Below, in pieces: positions 47,763 through 58,683 of a stretch of DNA of 64,000 nt. The first letter of the stretch is position 1. The number at the start of each line of letters is the position of its first letter. Source of the stretch: an uncultured Brevundimonas sp. (GTDB lineage: Bacteria > Pseudomonadota > Alphaproteobacteria > Caulobacterales > Caulobacteraceae). Where the stretch lies: positions 18,337 to 82,336 of the forward strand of contig NZ_CAMZFB010000005.1 of the NCBI RefSeq assembly GCF_947305955.1, read 5' to 3'. The notes beneath the pieces are model-generated. The model worked only from the letters and a program-made list of their open reading frames with translations, was not told where the DNA came from and ran no database searches. Position numbers and translations under genes: made by a program.

Positions 47763-48641
47763 CTATTCCAGCGTGGGGATCAGGCTCTCCAGTCCCTCGC
47801 GGTAGGACGGATAGAGCGGTCGCCAGCCGAGTTCCGCCTTGGCGCGGGCGTTGGAGACGCGTTTGGAGTCCAGATAGAAACGGCGCATGCCGTCACTGAC
47901 GCTGGGGTCGTCCAGATCAACTTCCGGCGGCTGCGGCAGGCCCAGTCGGCGGGCGGCCCATTCGGTCACCACATCGGCGGGCGAAGGCTCGTCGTCGGTC
48001 AGGTTGTAGATGCCGCCCGGACGCGGACGCTCCATCGAGGCGAACAGCCCCGAGACAATGTCGTCGATATGGATGCGGTTGAATACCTGACCGGGCTTGC
48101 GGACCAGCTTGGCGCGACCGTCCTTCAGCCGCTCCAGTATATTGCTGCCCGCGCCATAGAAGCCGGGGAGGCGGAAAATCTGTACCGTCAGGCCCATGCC
48201 CCGCCCGCTGTCCAGCCAGTCGCGCTCGGCGCGGACGCGGCGCGCTCCTTCTAGGGTTGCGGCATTCAGGGCGTCGTCCTCGGTCACCCACCCGCCGCGC
48301 CGGTCGCCATAGACGCTGGTCGAGGAAATATAGCCGATCCAGTCGGGCCAGGCCTCGGCGGCCCTCAGATGGGACAGGGCGGCCAGCGCAGGGCATCCCT
48401 GACTGTCCGGCGGTGCCGTGACAAGGATGTGGCTGGCCTTGCTCGCGGCGCGGGCCAAGGCCTCTTCATCGGCGGGATCGACGGCCTGAATACCATCCGC
48501 TGTCAGTGCCTGCCGATGCGCCTCGCGGCGCGAGGTGGCATGGACGTCCCAGCCACGGGCCTTGGCCTCTTTCGCTACGGCGGTGCCGAGAGAACCTGCG
48601 CCAAAGATCAGCAGCGTCGGCGTAGCAGGGGAAAGGCTCAT
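47763..48641 (-). CDS. Atypical SDR / NAD-dependent epimerase-like protein
   Basis: 292 residues. Rossmann motif FGAGSLGTAVAKEAKARG at the N-terminus, then SSTSVYGDRRGGWVTE with the family's serine-tyrosine region, and FRLPGFYGAGSN and FNRIHIDDIVSGLFASM typical of nucleotide-sugar epimerase relatives (YeeZ-like). The usual YxxxK pair is not obvious, so catalysis is uncertain. It lies 36 bases downstream of sqdB on the same strand and is probably the last gene of a galU-sqdB-SDR operon. Confidence 0.8.
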   Translation of the reverse strand: MSLSPATPTLLIFGAGSLGTAVAKEAKARGWDVHATSRREAHRQALTADGIQAVDPADEEALARAASKASHILVTAPPDSQGCPALAALSHLRAAEAWPDWIGYISSTSVYGDRRGGWVTEDDALNAATLEGARRVRAERDWLDSGRGMGLTVQIFRLPGFYGAGSNILERLKDGRAKLVRKPGQVFNRIHIDDIVSGLFASMERPRPGGIYNLTDDEPSPADVVTEWAARRLGLPQPPEVDLDDPSVSDGMRRFYLDSKRVSNARAKAELGWRPLYPSYREGLESLIPTLE

Positions 48642-48677
48642 ATTGGTGGGGACCCTTGGACGGTTGAAGTCGGTAGC

Positions 48678-49868
48678 TTAGCGGTCTTGTTCCAGTGCTT
48701 TTGCCCGCGCTTCGTTCCATGCGGAGACGCAAGGAATCTTGCTGCGGTCGCAGCGGTCGGCATAGCGGCGGGCCACTTCGGTCACATCGTTCATGAGCCC
48801 CTGTTCCAGCGTGATCGGATCAAGGCCCAGCGCCTTGAACCCATCATTGGCCACGACCAGCTCGTTCTCGTCGGCTTCGTGTCGCGGATTGGGCAGGTTG
48901 GCGATGGTGGCTCCGGTCATGTCGGCCACCATCTGTGCCAGATCGCGCACGCGGCGGCTTTCGGTCATCTGGTTCAGGATTTTGACGCGTTCGCCGCGCG
49001 CGGGCGGATTGTTCAGTGCCAGCTCCACACAGCGCACCGTGTCCTGAATATGGATGAAGGCCCGCGTCTGGCCGCCCGATCCGTGGACCGTCAGCGGATA
49101 GCCGACCGCCGCCTGCATCAAAAAGCGGTTCAGCACGGTGCCATAGTCGCCGTCATAGTCGAAACGGTTGATCAGTCGCTCGTCTATGCGGGTCTGTTCG
49201 GTCTGCGCGCCCCAGACGATGCCCTGATGCAGGTCGGTGATCCGAAGCTGGTCGTTCTTGGCGTAGAACTGGAACAGCAGGGCGTCCTGCGTCTTGGTCA
49301 TGTGATAGATGCTGCCGGGGTTAGGCGGGAACAGGATTTCCTGTTCGGTGGGCCCAAAGTCGGTATCGACCGTCACCTTGAGATAGCCCTCGGGGATTTT
49401 CAGCCCCGCGGTCGTATAGCCATAGACCCCCATGGTGCCGAGGTGCGCCAGATGGATGTCCAGCCCACTGTCCACCATGGCCGCCAGCAGATGGTTGGTG
49501 GCGTTCAGGTTGTTGTCGACGGTGTAGAGCTTGTGCCGCGCCGACTTCATCGAATAGGGGGCGGCGCGCTGCTCGGCGAAGTGGACGATGCTGTCCGGCT
49601 TCCACGATTTCAGCAGGCCCAGCAGGCGCTCAAAGTCCTTGCCGACCGTCAGGTTCTCATAGGCGACGGTCCGGCCCGACACCTCTTTCCATGCCCTGAT
49701 GCGGTCGTGGATGGAGGTGATGGGCGTCAGGGACTGGACGCCCAGCTCGTTGTCGATGTTCCGGCGGCTGAGGTTGTCGACGATCAGCACGTCCCAGCCG
49801 TTGTCCGACAGGTGAAGCGCCGTGGGCCAGCCGCAGAAGCCGTCTCCGCCAAGGATCATCACGCGCAT
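48678..49868 (-). CDS. sqdB: UDP-sulfoquinovose synthase
   Basis: 396 residues from the ATG at 49868 (MRVMILGGDGFCGWPTALHLS). It makes UDP-sulfoquinovose from UDP-glucose and sulfite, the headgroup donor for the sulfolipid SQDG. SQD1/SqdB-type marks: GDGFCGWPTALHL, HFAEQRAAPYSM, the active-site threonine in LGTMGVYGYT, the Tyr-x-x-x-Lys pair in IYHMTKTQDAL, LHQGIVWGAQTEQT, FDYDGDYGTVLNRF and GSGGQTRAFIHIQDTVRCVELA. It lies 32 bases downstream of galU, which supplies its substrate. The lipid glycosyltransferase is not in this window. Confidence 0.88.
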   Translation of the reverse strand: MRVMILGGDGFCGWPTALHLSDNGWDVLIVDNLSRRNIDNELGVQSLTPITSIHDRIRAWKEVSGRTVAYENLTVGKDFERLLGLLKSWKPDSIVHFAEQRAAPYSMKSARHKLYTVDNNLNATNHLLAAMVDSGLDIHLAHLGTMGVYGYTTAGLKIPEGYLKVTVDTDFGPTEQEILFPPNPGSIYHMTKTQDALLFQFYAKNDQLRITDLHQGIVWGAQTEQTRIDERLINRFDYDGDYGTVLNRFLMQAAVGYPLTVHGSGGQTRAFIHIQDTVRCVELALNNPPARGERVKILNQMTESRRVRDLAQMVADMTGATIANLPNPRHEADENELVVANDGFKALGLDPITLEQGLMNDVTEVARRYADRCDRSKIPCVSAWNEARAKALEQDR

Positions 49869-49900
49869 CGACAACACTCCGTCTCGGGGGAAGAGGGATT

Positions 49901-50779
49901 TTACAGCAGGGCCTCAATGGCTTCGCGTGCAGCCGGCCCCAGATCGGGGCGCTTCAGGGCCAGCGCCACATTGGCGCGCAGAAGGCCGATCTTGTCGCCG
50001 CAGTCGTGGGTCACGCCTTCATACTCATAGGCGGTGAATTTCTGGCTGCCCATCAGGCGGGCCATAGCGTCGGTTAGTTGGATCTCGCCGCCCGCACCGG
50101 CTTCCTGCGTCGCCAGAAGGTCGAAGATTTCCGGCTGCAGGATATATCGGCCCGAGATCGATAGGTTCGACGGGGCGGTGCCCTTGGCGGGCTTTTCCAC
50201 CATGCCCTTCATGGTGATGGAGCGGCCATCACGGCCCGCCGGATCGACGATGCCGTATTTGTGGGTCTGCTCGTCCGGCACCTGCTCGACGCCGATGACA
50301 TTGCCGCCGACCTTGGCATAGACGTCGGCCAGCTGTTTGAGGGCACCCGGCTGGCTGTCGACGATGACGTCGGGAAGGATGACCGCGAACGGCTCGTGCC
50401 CGATGATGTCGCGCGCACACCAGATGGCGTGGCCGAGGCCCTTGGGCTTCATCTGGCGGGTGAAGCTCATCTCGCCCGCGCGGGCGAGTTCGGCATTCAT
50501 GACATCGAGGATGTCGGTCTTGCCCTTGGCCTCAAGCTGGGCTTCCAGTTCGACCTGATGGTCGAAATAGTCCTCGATGGCCTGTTTGGCGCGGCCGGTG
50601 ACGAAGACGATATGCTCGATCCCTGCCTCGCGCGCCTCTTCGACGATGTAGGACAGGATGGGCCTGTCCACGACGTTCAGCAGCTCCTTCGGGGTGGTCT
50701 TGGTGCCGGGAAGGACGCGCGTCCCCAGACCGGCAACGGGCAAAACCGCCTTGCGAAGGCGGGCGTGTGAACTCGACAT
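49901..50779 (-). CDS. galU: UTP--glucose-1-phosphate uridylyltransferase
   Basis: Makes UDP-glucose. 292 residues from the ATG at 50779. Nucleotidyltransferase motif AGLGTRVLPGTKTTPKELL (the more common form is RFLPATKAIPKEML), then VVDRPILSYIVEEA, ILPDVIVDS and the catalytic-site MVEKPAKGTAPSN. Upstream of sqdB on the same strand, so UDP-glucose production and use are co-expressed. Confidence 0.95.
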   Translation of the reverse strand: MSSSHARLRKAVLPVAGLGTRVLPGTKTTPKELLNVVDRPILSYIVEEAREAGIEHIVFVTGRAKQAIEDYFDHQVELEAQLEAKGKTDILDVMNAELARAGEMSFTRQMKPKGLGHAIWCARDIIGHEPFAVILPDVIVDSQPGALKQLADVYAKVGGNVIGVEQVPDEQTHKYGIVDPAGRDGRSITMKGMVEKPAKGTAPSNLSISGRYILQPEIFDLLATQEAGAGGEIQLTDAMARLMGSQKFTAYEYEGVTHDCGDKIGLLRANVALALKRPDLGPAAREAIEALL

Positions 50780-50836
50780 GGACAATCCAGATCAGCCTAT
50801 GATGGTGCCAGTCATAGGGGCATTCTGGCCTCCGTC

Positions 50837-50863
50837 AAACGGCAGTTAGCTAAACTGCCGTTT
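50837..50863 (-). terminator. Hairpin downstream of glmS
   Basis: AAACGGCAGTT (50837-50847) and AACTGCCGTTT (50853-50863) are exact inverse copies with a five-base loop. It lies 20 bases past the glmS stop when read leftward and ends in a short T-run. Confidence 0.75.
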
Positions 50864-50882
50864 GCACGGGAGGTTCACGGCC

Positions 50883-52697
<1,815 letters not shown>

Positions 52698-52870
52698 GGT
52701 TGTACTCCGACAAAAGTGGGTCCGGTTTTGCGTCGGGGGCCCAGTTTGAGGTAAGCGAGAAGGTTCAGCTTTCGCCTTTGAGCTTGGCACATAAGCATTG
52801 TGCGCTCATCCGGCATCAAAAAATGGGTTTCGGAAGGTTTCCGTAATCCCGCCAGTGAAGGAATGCGCCT

Positions 52871-54217
52871 TTGGGCGAGAGAAAATATTTCGGTACCGAC
52901 GGCATCCGTGGCCGCGCCAATACCTATCCGATGACCGCCGAGGTCGCCCTGCGCGTGGGTCTGGCGGCTGGCCGCCTGTTCAGCACCGGCGATGACCGCC
53001 GCCATCTGGTGGTGATCGGCAAGGACACCCGCCTGTCCGGCTATATGCTGGAGCCTGCGCTGGTGGCGGGTCTGGCGTCTGTGGGGATGGACGTGCGCAC
53101 CTTTGGGCCGCTGCCGACGCCGGGCGTGGCGATGATGACCCGCTCCATGCGCGCCGATCTTGGCATCATGATCTCGGCCTCGCACAACGACTATGCCGAC
53201 AACGGCATTAAGCTGTTCGGGCCGGACGGCTACAAGCTGTCGGACGAGATCGAGCTGAGGATCGAGGCCATGATGGACGAGGCGCTGAGCGAGAACCTCG
53301 CGCCGTCGAACAAGCTGGGCCGCGTCAAGCGGATCGATGACGCTCCGCCGCGCTATATCGAAATCGCCAAACAGGCCTTCCCGAAACGCCTCAGCCTCAA
53401 GGGTCTGCGCGTCGCCATCGACTGCGCCAACGGCGCGGGTTACCGCGTGGCTCCGACAACCCTCTATGAGCTGGGCGCCGAGGTATTCCCCGTCGGTGTC
53501 GAGCCGAACGGCCTGAACATCAACGCCGAGTGCGGCTCCACCCATCCCGAAACCGTGTCCGAGGCGGTCAAACGCTATCGCTGCGACATCGGCATCGCAC
53601 TGGACGGTGATGCCGACCGCGTCATCATCTGTGATGAAAAGGGCCATGTGGTCGACGGTGATCAGATCATGGCCCTGATCGGTCTGGACTGGGCCAAGCG
53701 CGGCCGCCTGAACGGCAATGGCGTGGTGGCGACGGTTATGTCCAACCTTGGACTGGAGCGCCGCCTGAAGGCCGAGGGTCTGACGCTGGAGCGCACCAAG
53801 GTGGGCGACCGCTATGTGATGGAGCGCATGCGTCAGGGCGGCTTCAACATCGGCGGCGAGCAGTCGGGACACATCATCCTGCGCGACCACGCCACGACGG
53901 GTGATGGCTTGATGGCCGCGCTTCAGGTTCTGGCCGTGCTGGTGGAAGCCGGTGTGCCGATGAGCGAGCTGGCCCGCCAGTTCGAGCCGGTGCCCCAACT
54001 GCTCAAGAATGTCCGCTATACCTCGGAGGCTCCGCTGGAGACCGATCTGGTCAAACAGGCCATGGCCGAGGCCGAGGCGTCGCTGAACGGTTCGGGCCGC
54101 CTTCTGGTCCGCAAATCGGGCACGGAAAAGCTGATCCGCGTCATGGCCGAGGGCGACGACGAGGCCCTCGTCAAACGGGTAGTCAACGACGTGGCTGAGG
54201 CCGTCGAAAAGGCCTGA
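52871..54217 (+). CDS. glmM: Phosphoglucosamine mutase
   Basis: Converts glucosamine 6-phosphate to the 1-phosphate. 448 residues from a TTG start (52871), with AAGGA eight bases upstream. Motifs: [11 protein letters not shown] at the start, phosphoserine Ser104 in ISASHND, metal loop DGDADR, sugar-specificity GEQSGH and the C-terminal phosphate-binding [12 protein letters not shown]. Divergent partner of glmS. Confidence 0.96.
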   Translation: MGERKYFGTDGIRGRANTYPMTAEVALRVGLAAGRLFSTGDDRRHLVVIGKDTRLSGYMLEPALVAGLASVGMDVRTFGPLPTPGVAMMTRSMRADLGIMISASHNDYADNGIKLFGPDGYKLSDEIELRIEAMMDEALSENLAPSNKLGRVKRIDDAPPRYIEIAKQAFPKRLSLKGLRVAIDCANGAGYRVAPTTLYELGAEVFPVGVEPNGLNINAECGSTHPETVSEAVKRYRCDIGIALDGDADRVIICDEKGHVVDGDQIMALIGLDWAKRGRLNGNGVVATVMSNLGLERRLKAEGLTLERTKVGDRYVMERMRQGGFNIGGEQSGHIILRDHATTGDGLMAALQVLAVLVEAGVPMSELARQFEPVPQLLKNVRYTSEAPLETDLVKQAMAEAEASLNGSGRLLVRKSGTEKLIRVMAEGDDEALVKRVVNDVAEAVEKA

Positions 54218-54230
54218 TAACAGGACGGAA

Positions 54231-54260
54231 AAGGGCGGCCTTGGCGGACCGCCCTTTTTT
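54231..54260. terminator. Bidirectional terminator after glmM
   Basis: AAGGGCGG (54231-54238) pairs with CCGCCCTT (54249-54256), followed by TTTT. It lies between convergent glmM and the FAD-binding protein gene. Confidence 0.85.
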
Positions 54261-54264
54261 GTTT

Positions 54265-55572
54265 TCAGTGTCCGAGGCGATCCGACTGATCCTCGATCCT
54301 CTGCCTCAGATCGGGGACGGCGATCGTCTCCCAGAAGGCCCCGCGCGCAGGCGGCCCAAGGACGTGGATGACGGGATCGGCAGAGCCATCCCTGCCGACC
54401 GCCTGTCCGGACGGAGCCACGCGAAGCCCAAGACCCAAGGTATCAACCGACAGACGGCCCGAAGCGATTAGAGGCGCGGTCAGCGGATCGCGGGCCGGAT
54501 CATGGCCAGGCCCCGTACAGTCGATCAGCCATTGGACGCTGGCCCCGCGCGGGGTTTGTCCGCCGCGCGGTGTCCATTCGACATCCAGTCCGCCGTCGCG
54601 GTCGCTGATCCTGCCGAGGCGGCCCGCCGTGATTTCCAGACGTCCGGCCTTTTCAAGGCGAGAGATGACCTCGGCCACGTCCGGTGCAATGCGGTGGCGG
54701 TGAACGTCCCACCAGGGACGCAGGTGACGCAGGAAGCGCCCGCGCTCGTCTTCCGAGGCCTCTTCCCACAGGCGGGCGGTGATCGGGCGGTAACCGTCCA
54801 TCACGTCGCGCCAGTCATGTTCACGGGCAAGGTCGCGGGCGGCGCGCAGGCGGCGCGACAGCGGACCTTTCAGCGCGGCGTCGGGCAGGGACGCGGCGCG
54901 GTGGTGGCCATAGATGTGGGCACGCGGAGCAAGGCCGCGGCGTGACACGGCCAAGGCACGGCCCTGCCATCCGGCGGCATCGAGACTGAGAAAAACATCC
55001 ACCATGGTCAGGCCCGTGCCCAGCACCATGATGTTGTCGTCGGGCGCTATTCTATTCAGCGCACCGGCTGCCCAGGGATCGGCAAGGCGGCGCGGGCTGT
55101 CGCTGTCGCGGCCCGTGCGCGGGGGCGGGTTGCCGCTGGCCAGAACGATAGCGCGGCCAGCCAGCGAACGCCCGTCGGAGAGGTGGACCGTGGTGCCGTC
55201 GATCCCGACCGCTTCGCCCTCGATCCAGCGGATCAGATCGGGATGCTGTTTCTCCACGCCTGACAGGCGGTTCTGCACATAGGCCCCGTAGAGGCGGCGT
55301 GGGGCAAAGCCTTCCGGGTCGGCGTGGGCCGGATGATGCCGTTCCAGCCAGCGGGCGAAATCGCCCACATCGTGTGCCAGCGCGCCCATGGTGGCGGTTC
55401 GCACATTAAGGCGGTGGACATCCTCAACGGTAGAATAGGCGACGCCGAGGCCCCGCTTGCCCGACCGGTCGATGACCACGCTGGCCTGACCCTTTTCGGC
55501 AAGGCGGGCCGCCAGCATGGCACCGGAAAAGCCACCGCCGATGATCAGGACGGGAAGGTCGGGCGTCGTCAT
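54265..55572 (-). CDS. FAD/NAD(P)-binding protein (NAD_binding_9 type)
   Basis: 435 residues from the ATG at 55572. An N-terminal dinucleotide fold, VLIIGGGFSGAMLAARLAEKG, then GLGVAYSTVEDVHRLNVRT, the pattern of the HcaR/NAD_binding_9-type flavoprotein group, and a second nucleotide fold, IMVLGTGLTMVDVFLSLDAAG. The C-terminus holds LIDCTGPGHDP. Members are putative oxidoreductases of unknown substrate. It lies 12 bases downstream of the phosphohexomutase gene, so probably one transcript. Confidence 0.82.
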   Translation of the reverse strand: MTTPDLPVLIIGGGFSGAMLAARLAEKGQASVVIDRSGKRGLGVAYSTVEDVHRLNVRTATMGALAHDVGDFARWLERHHPAHADPEGFAPRRLYGAYVQNRLSGVEKQHPDLIRWIEGEAVGIDGTTVHLSDGRSLAGRAIVLASGNPPPRTGRDSDSPRRLADPWAAGALNRIAPDDNIMVLGTGLTMVDVFLSLDAAGWQGRALAVSRRGLAPRAHIYGHHRAASLPDAALKGPLSRRLRAARDLAREHDWRDVMDGYRPITARLWEEASEDERGRFLRHLRPWWDVHRHRIAPDVAEVISRLEKAGRLEITAGRLGRISDRDGGLDVEWTPRGGQTPRGASVQWLIDCTGPGHDPARDPLTAPLIASGRLSVDTLGLGLRVAPSGQAVGRDGSADPVIHVLGPPARGAFWETIAVPDLRQRIEDQSDRLGH

Positions 55573-55584
55573 CAAAAAATCCGC

Positions 55585-57084
55585 TTAGATTTCCTGATTG
55601 AATGCCCCGATTTCAGGATGGTTGGCCAGACGCGGCTTCACCTCTTCACGGAAGAGTGCGCGCATGTCATCGGCCGATTGCATGCTCTCGACCACCACGA
55701 CCAGTTCCGGCTTGTTGGAGGAGGCGCGCACCAGAACCCACGAACCATCCTCGAGGTGGACGCGCACGCCGTTGACGGTGATGACCTCGACGATCTTGCG
55801 GCCCAGGATCGAGCCTCCCGCAGCGAACAGGTCCTCGTATTCCTTCACGATGCGGGCCAGCACGTCGTACTTCAGCTCGTCATCGCAGTGGGGCGACATG
55901 GTCAGGCTGGTATAGGCGGGCGGCAGAGCGGCCTTCAGCTCCGACAGTTTCTTGTCGGGGTTGCGGTCCAGCATGGCGAGGATCGCGGCGGCAGCCACCA
56001 GACCGTCGTCATAGCCGTGGCCCAGATCACCGGCCATGAAGAAGTGGCCCGACTTTTCAAAGCCCGCCAGCGCGCCAATCTCTGCGGTCTTGCGCTTGAT
56101 GTAGGAGTGGCCGGTCTTCCAGTAGACGGTGGTCGCGCCATTGGCTTTGAGGACCTCGTCGGTCTTGTACAGGCCCGTGGACTTCACATCGACCACGAAG
56201 GTCGAGCCCGGATAGACCGCCGACAGGTCACGCGCCAGCATCAGGCCGATCTTGTCGGCGAAGATTTCCTCGCCCGTATCGTCCACCACGCCACAGCGGT
56301 CGCCGTCACCGTCAAAGCCGAGTGCGAGGTCGGCACCGGTTTCCTTCACCTTGGCCGCCATCTGTACCAGCATGGCGTGGTCTTCGGGGTTCGGGTTGTA
56401 TTTGGGGAAGGTGTAGTCGAGCTCGGTATCCATCTCGATCACCTCCACACCCATGCGGCGCAGGGCCTCGGGCGCGAAAGCACCGGCGGTACCATTGCCG
56501 CAGGCCGCAACCACCTTCAGCGGGCGCTTGATCTGCGCCTTGGTGGCAACGTCGGCGATGTATTGCTGGGCAAAGTTTTCGATGCGGGTCAGGGTGCCAC
56601 CCGCACGTTCCACGCCCAGACCGCCAAGGACGATTTCCTTCAGGCGGGTCATCTCGTCGGGGCCGAAGGTCAGGGGCTTGTTCGCGCCCATCTTCACGCC
56701 GGTCCAACCGTTTTCGTTGTGGCTGGCGGTGACCATGGCTACGCACGGGGCGTCGAGTGCGAACTGGGCGTAATAGGCGGTCGGCGACAGGGCGAGGCCG
56801 ATGTCCAGAACTTCCATCCCGCCTTGCAGCAGGCCGATCGTTAGGGCCTGTTTGACCGACAGGGAATAGCCGCGGAAATCGTGGCCGATGACGATCTTGG
56901 GCATGATGCCCTGTTCATGGACATAGGTCGCCAGACCCAGACCCAGCGCCTGTATGCCCAGCAGGTTGATCTCTTTTTCCAGGATCCAGCGGGCATCGTA
57001 TTCGCGGAAGCCCGTCGGCTTGACCAGCGCCTCGGTCTCGAACGCGGCCGTGTTGGGCTTCAGGTCCTGACGGGGTTTCAGCAT
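55585..57084 (-). CDS. Phosphomannomutase/phosphoglucomutase
   Basis: 499 residues from the ATG at 57084 (MLKPRQDLKPNTAAFE); an ATG at 57120 is also possible, and neither has a strong ribosome site. Alpha-D-phosphohexomutase features: FREYDARWI, phosphoserine Ser121 in TASHNENGWTGVKMG, metal loop GFDGDGDRCG, KTGHSYIKRK, FEKSGHFF and C-terminal RASSNKPELVVVVE. It interconverts hexose 6- and 1-phosphates for sugar-nucleotide synthesis and could supply glucose 1-phosphate to GalU nearby. Confidence 0.92.
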   Translation of the reverse strand: MLKPRQDLKPNTAAFETEALVKPTGFREYDARWILEKEINLLGIQALGLGLATYVHEQGIMPKIVIGHDFRGYSLSVKQALTIGLLQGGMEVLDIGLALSPTAYYAQFALDAPCVAMVTASHNENGWTGVKMGANKPLTFGPDEMTRLKEIVLGGLGVERAGGTLTRIENFAQQYIADVATKAQIKRPLKVVAACGNGTAGAFAPEALRRMGVEVIEMDTELDYTFPKYNPNPEDHAMLVQMAAKVKETGADLALGFDGDGDRCGVVDDTGEEIFADKIGLMLARDLSAVYPGSTFVVDVKSTGLYKTDEVLKANGATTVYWKTGHSYIKRKTAEIGALAGFEKSGHFFMAGDLGHGYDDGLVAAAAILAMLDRNPDKKLSELKAALPPAYTSLTMSPHCDDELKYDVLARIVKEYEDLFAAGGSILGRKIVEVITVNGVRVHLEDGSWVLVRASSNKPELVVVVESMQSADDMRALFREEVKPRLANHPEIGAFNQEI

Positions 57085-57287
57085 TTGGGTATCCGTAGCC
57101 TTTGGATCGGGCTGGATCATCGGAGTGATCGCGCCGTGATGAGGGGGCCTCTTAGACCATCGGCAGCGACAGTCTGGCAACCGTTAGAAGCGCTCACCGG
57201 GGGTGACGGTTCTCCTATGTCGTCAATACAGCCTTGACCGATGGAGCCTCGGCCCATAGCCATGCCCATGAGATAACGGAGTGCTCA

Positions 57288-58001
57288 ATGTCGCGTCTGA
57301 TCCTGCTGCGCCACGGTCAAAGCCAGTGGAACCTTGAAAACCGCTTCACCGGCTGGGTTGATGTCAACCTGACCGAAGAGGGCGAAGCCCAGGCCCGCAA
57401 GGGCGGCGAATTGATCGCCGAGGCCGGTTTCAAGCCGAGCGTGCTTTTCACCTCGGTCCTGACGCGCGCGAAGCGCACGGGCGCGATCGCGCTGGAAACC
57501 GCTGGCCTGAAGGACGTCGAGGTCATCGAGGACTGGCGTCTGAACGAGCGCCACTATGGCGGCCTGACCGGTCTGGACAAGGCCGAGACCGCTGCCAAGC
57601 ACGGCGACGAGCAGGTCAAGATCTGGCGTCGTTCCTATGACGTGCCGCCGCCGCCGCTGGCCGCCGACAGCGAGTACAGCTTCGCCAATGACGAACGCTA
57701 TGCGGGCAAGGCCATTCCGGACACCGAAAGCCTGAAAACCACGCTTGACCGCGTGCAGCCCTATTGGGATGCCGCGATCGCGCCGCGTCTGAAGGCCGGC
57801 GAGGATGTGATGATTGCCGCTCACGGCAACTCGCTGCGCGCCATCGTCAAACTGCTGTTCAACGTCGCCGACGACAAGATTGTCGAAGTCGAAATCCCCA
57901 CCAGCAACCCGCTCGACATCGAACTGGATGCCGAACTCAAGCCGGTCTCGGCCCGTTATCTGGACCAGACCCGCGCCACTGCACTGCCGGAAATCGCCTG
58001 A
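57288..58001 (+). CDS. gpmA: 2,3-bisphosphoglycerate-dependent phosphoglycerate mutase
   Basis: 237 residues from the ATG at 57288, with GGAG five bases upstream. The histidine-phosphatase fold has the phosphoacceptor His9 in LLRHGQSQWN, NRFTGWVDVNLTEEG, LNERHYGGLTGLDKAET and the second histidine in AAHGNSLRAIVK. A glycolytic enzyme. The RibD-like gene starts just after its stop. Confidence 0.96.
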   Translation: MSRLILLRHGQSQWNLENRFTGWVDVNLTEEGEAQARKGGELIAEAGFKPSVLFTSVLTRAKRTGAIALETAGLKDVEVIEDWRLNERHYGGLTGLDKAETAAKHGDEQVKIWRRSYDVPPPPLAADSEYSFANDERYAGKAIPDTESLKTTLDRVQPYWDAAIAPRLKAGEDVMIAAHGNSLRAIVKLLFNVADDKIVEVEIPTSNPLDIELDAELKPVSARYLDQTRATALPEIA

Positions 58002-58002
58002 T

Positions 58003-58638
58003 ATGACCACGACCGGATTGGAACAGGACCAAACCTTCATGGCGCGCGCCATCGAACTGGCGCGCCAGAACATGGGGCGGACCTGGCCCAATCCGGCTGT
58101 CGGCTGTGTGATCGTCAAGGACGGCCAGATCGTCGCCGAGGCGGCCACCGCACATGGCGGCCGTCCCCACGCCGAGGAACAGGCCGTTCCGGCGGCGGGC
58201 GAAGCCGCCAAGGGGGCCACCGCCTATGTCACGCTAGAGCCGTGTGGCGCGCGCTCCTCGGGCCGCAAGTCCTGCGCCCATTTCCTGACCGAGGCGGGTA
58301 TCGCCCGCGTGGTCATCGGGGCCTTTGACCCCTCGCCCTTCGCCTCGGGCCGCGGGGTCGAACGTCTGCGTTCCGAAGGTCTGCAAGTGGATGCCGGTGT
58401 GCTGGAAGCCGAGTGTCTGGCCCTTTGCGAAGGCTTCCTGCACCGTCTGGAAACGGGCCGTCCCATGGTGCGCGTCTCGACCGATGGTGTCGGTTTTGAT
58501 GCCCGTTTTGCAGCCTCGCCCAAGGCTGATCTCAAGGGCGAACTGAAGCGTCTGGGCGAGGCGGGCTATACGCGCGTCTGGACGACAGAAGGCCCTCTGG
58601 CCGAGGCTCTGCGCGCCGAAGGCCTGTTAACCGAATAA
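58003..58638 (+). CDS. RibD-like cytidine-deaminase-fold protein lacking the reductase domain
   Basis: 211 residues from the ATG at 58003, one base after the gpmA stop. The N-terminal 140 residues match the deaminase half of RibD: RTWPNPAVGCVIVKDG, zinc-site His56-Ala-Glu58 and two cysteines in EPC(81)GARSSGRKSC(91). The cysteine gap is one residue longer than in standard RibD. The C-terminal 60 residues are far too short for the reductase domain, though they keep ARFAASPKADLKG and RVWTTEGPLAEALRAEG scraps of it. It may be a shrunken RibD or a specialised deaminase; no other rib gene is near. Confidence 0.82.
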   Translation: MTTTGLEQDQTFMARAIELARQNMGRTWPNPAVGCVIVKDGQIVAEAATAHGGRPHAEEQAVPAAGEAAKGATAYVTLEPCGARSSGRKSCAHFLTEAGIARVVIGAFDPSPFASGRGVERLRSEGLQVDAGVLEAECLALCEGFLHRLETGRPMVRVSTDGVGFDARFAASPKADLKGELKRLGEAGYTRVWTTEGPLAEALRAEGLLTE

Positions 58639-58683
58639 GTCACTGCAAAGCTTCTTTAATCTCCGTTCGGTCATAAGGACGGT

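Noticed and set aside
52770..52800. Sigma-54 promoter near TTGGCAC before glmM
   Set aside because: The GC element does not fall ten bases after the GG element.
52698..52870. glmS ribozyme
   Set aside because: I see no glmS-ribozyme core in the 173-base leader, and the ribozyme is typical of Firmicutes.
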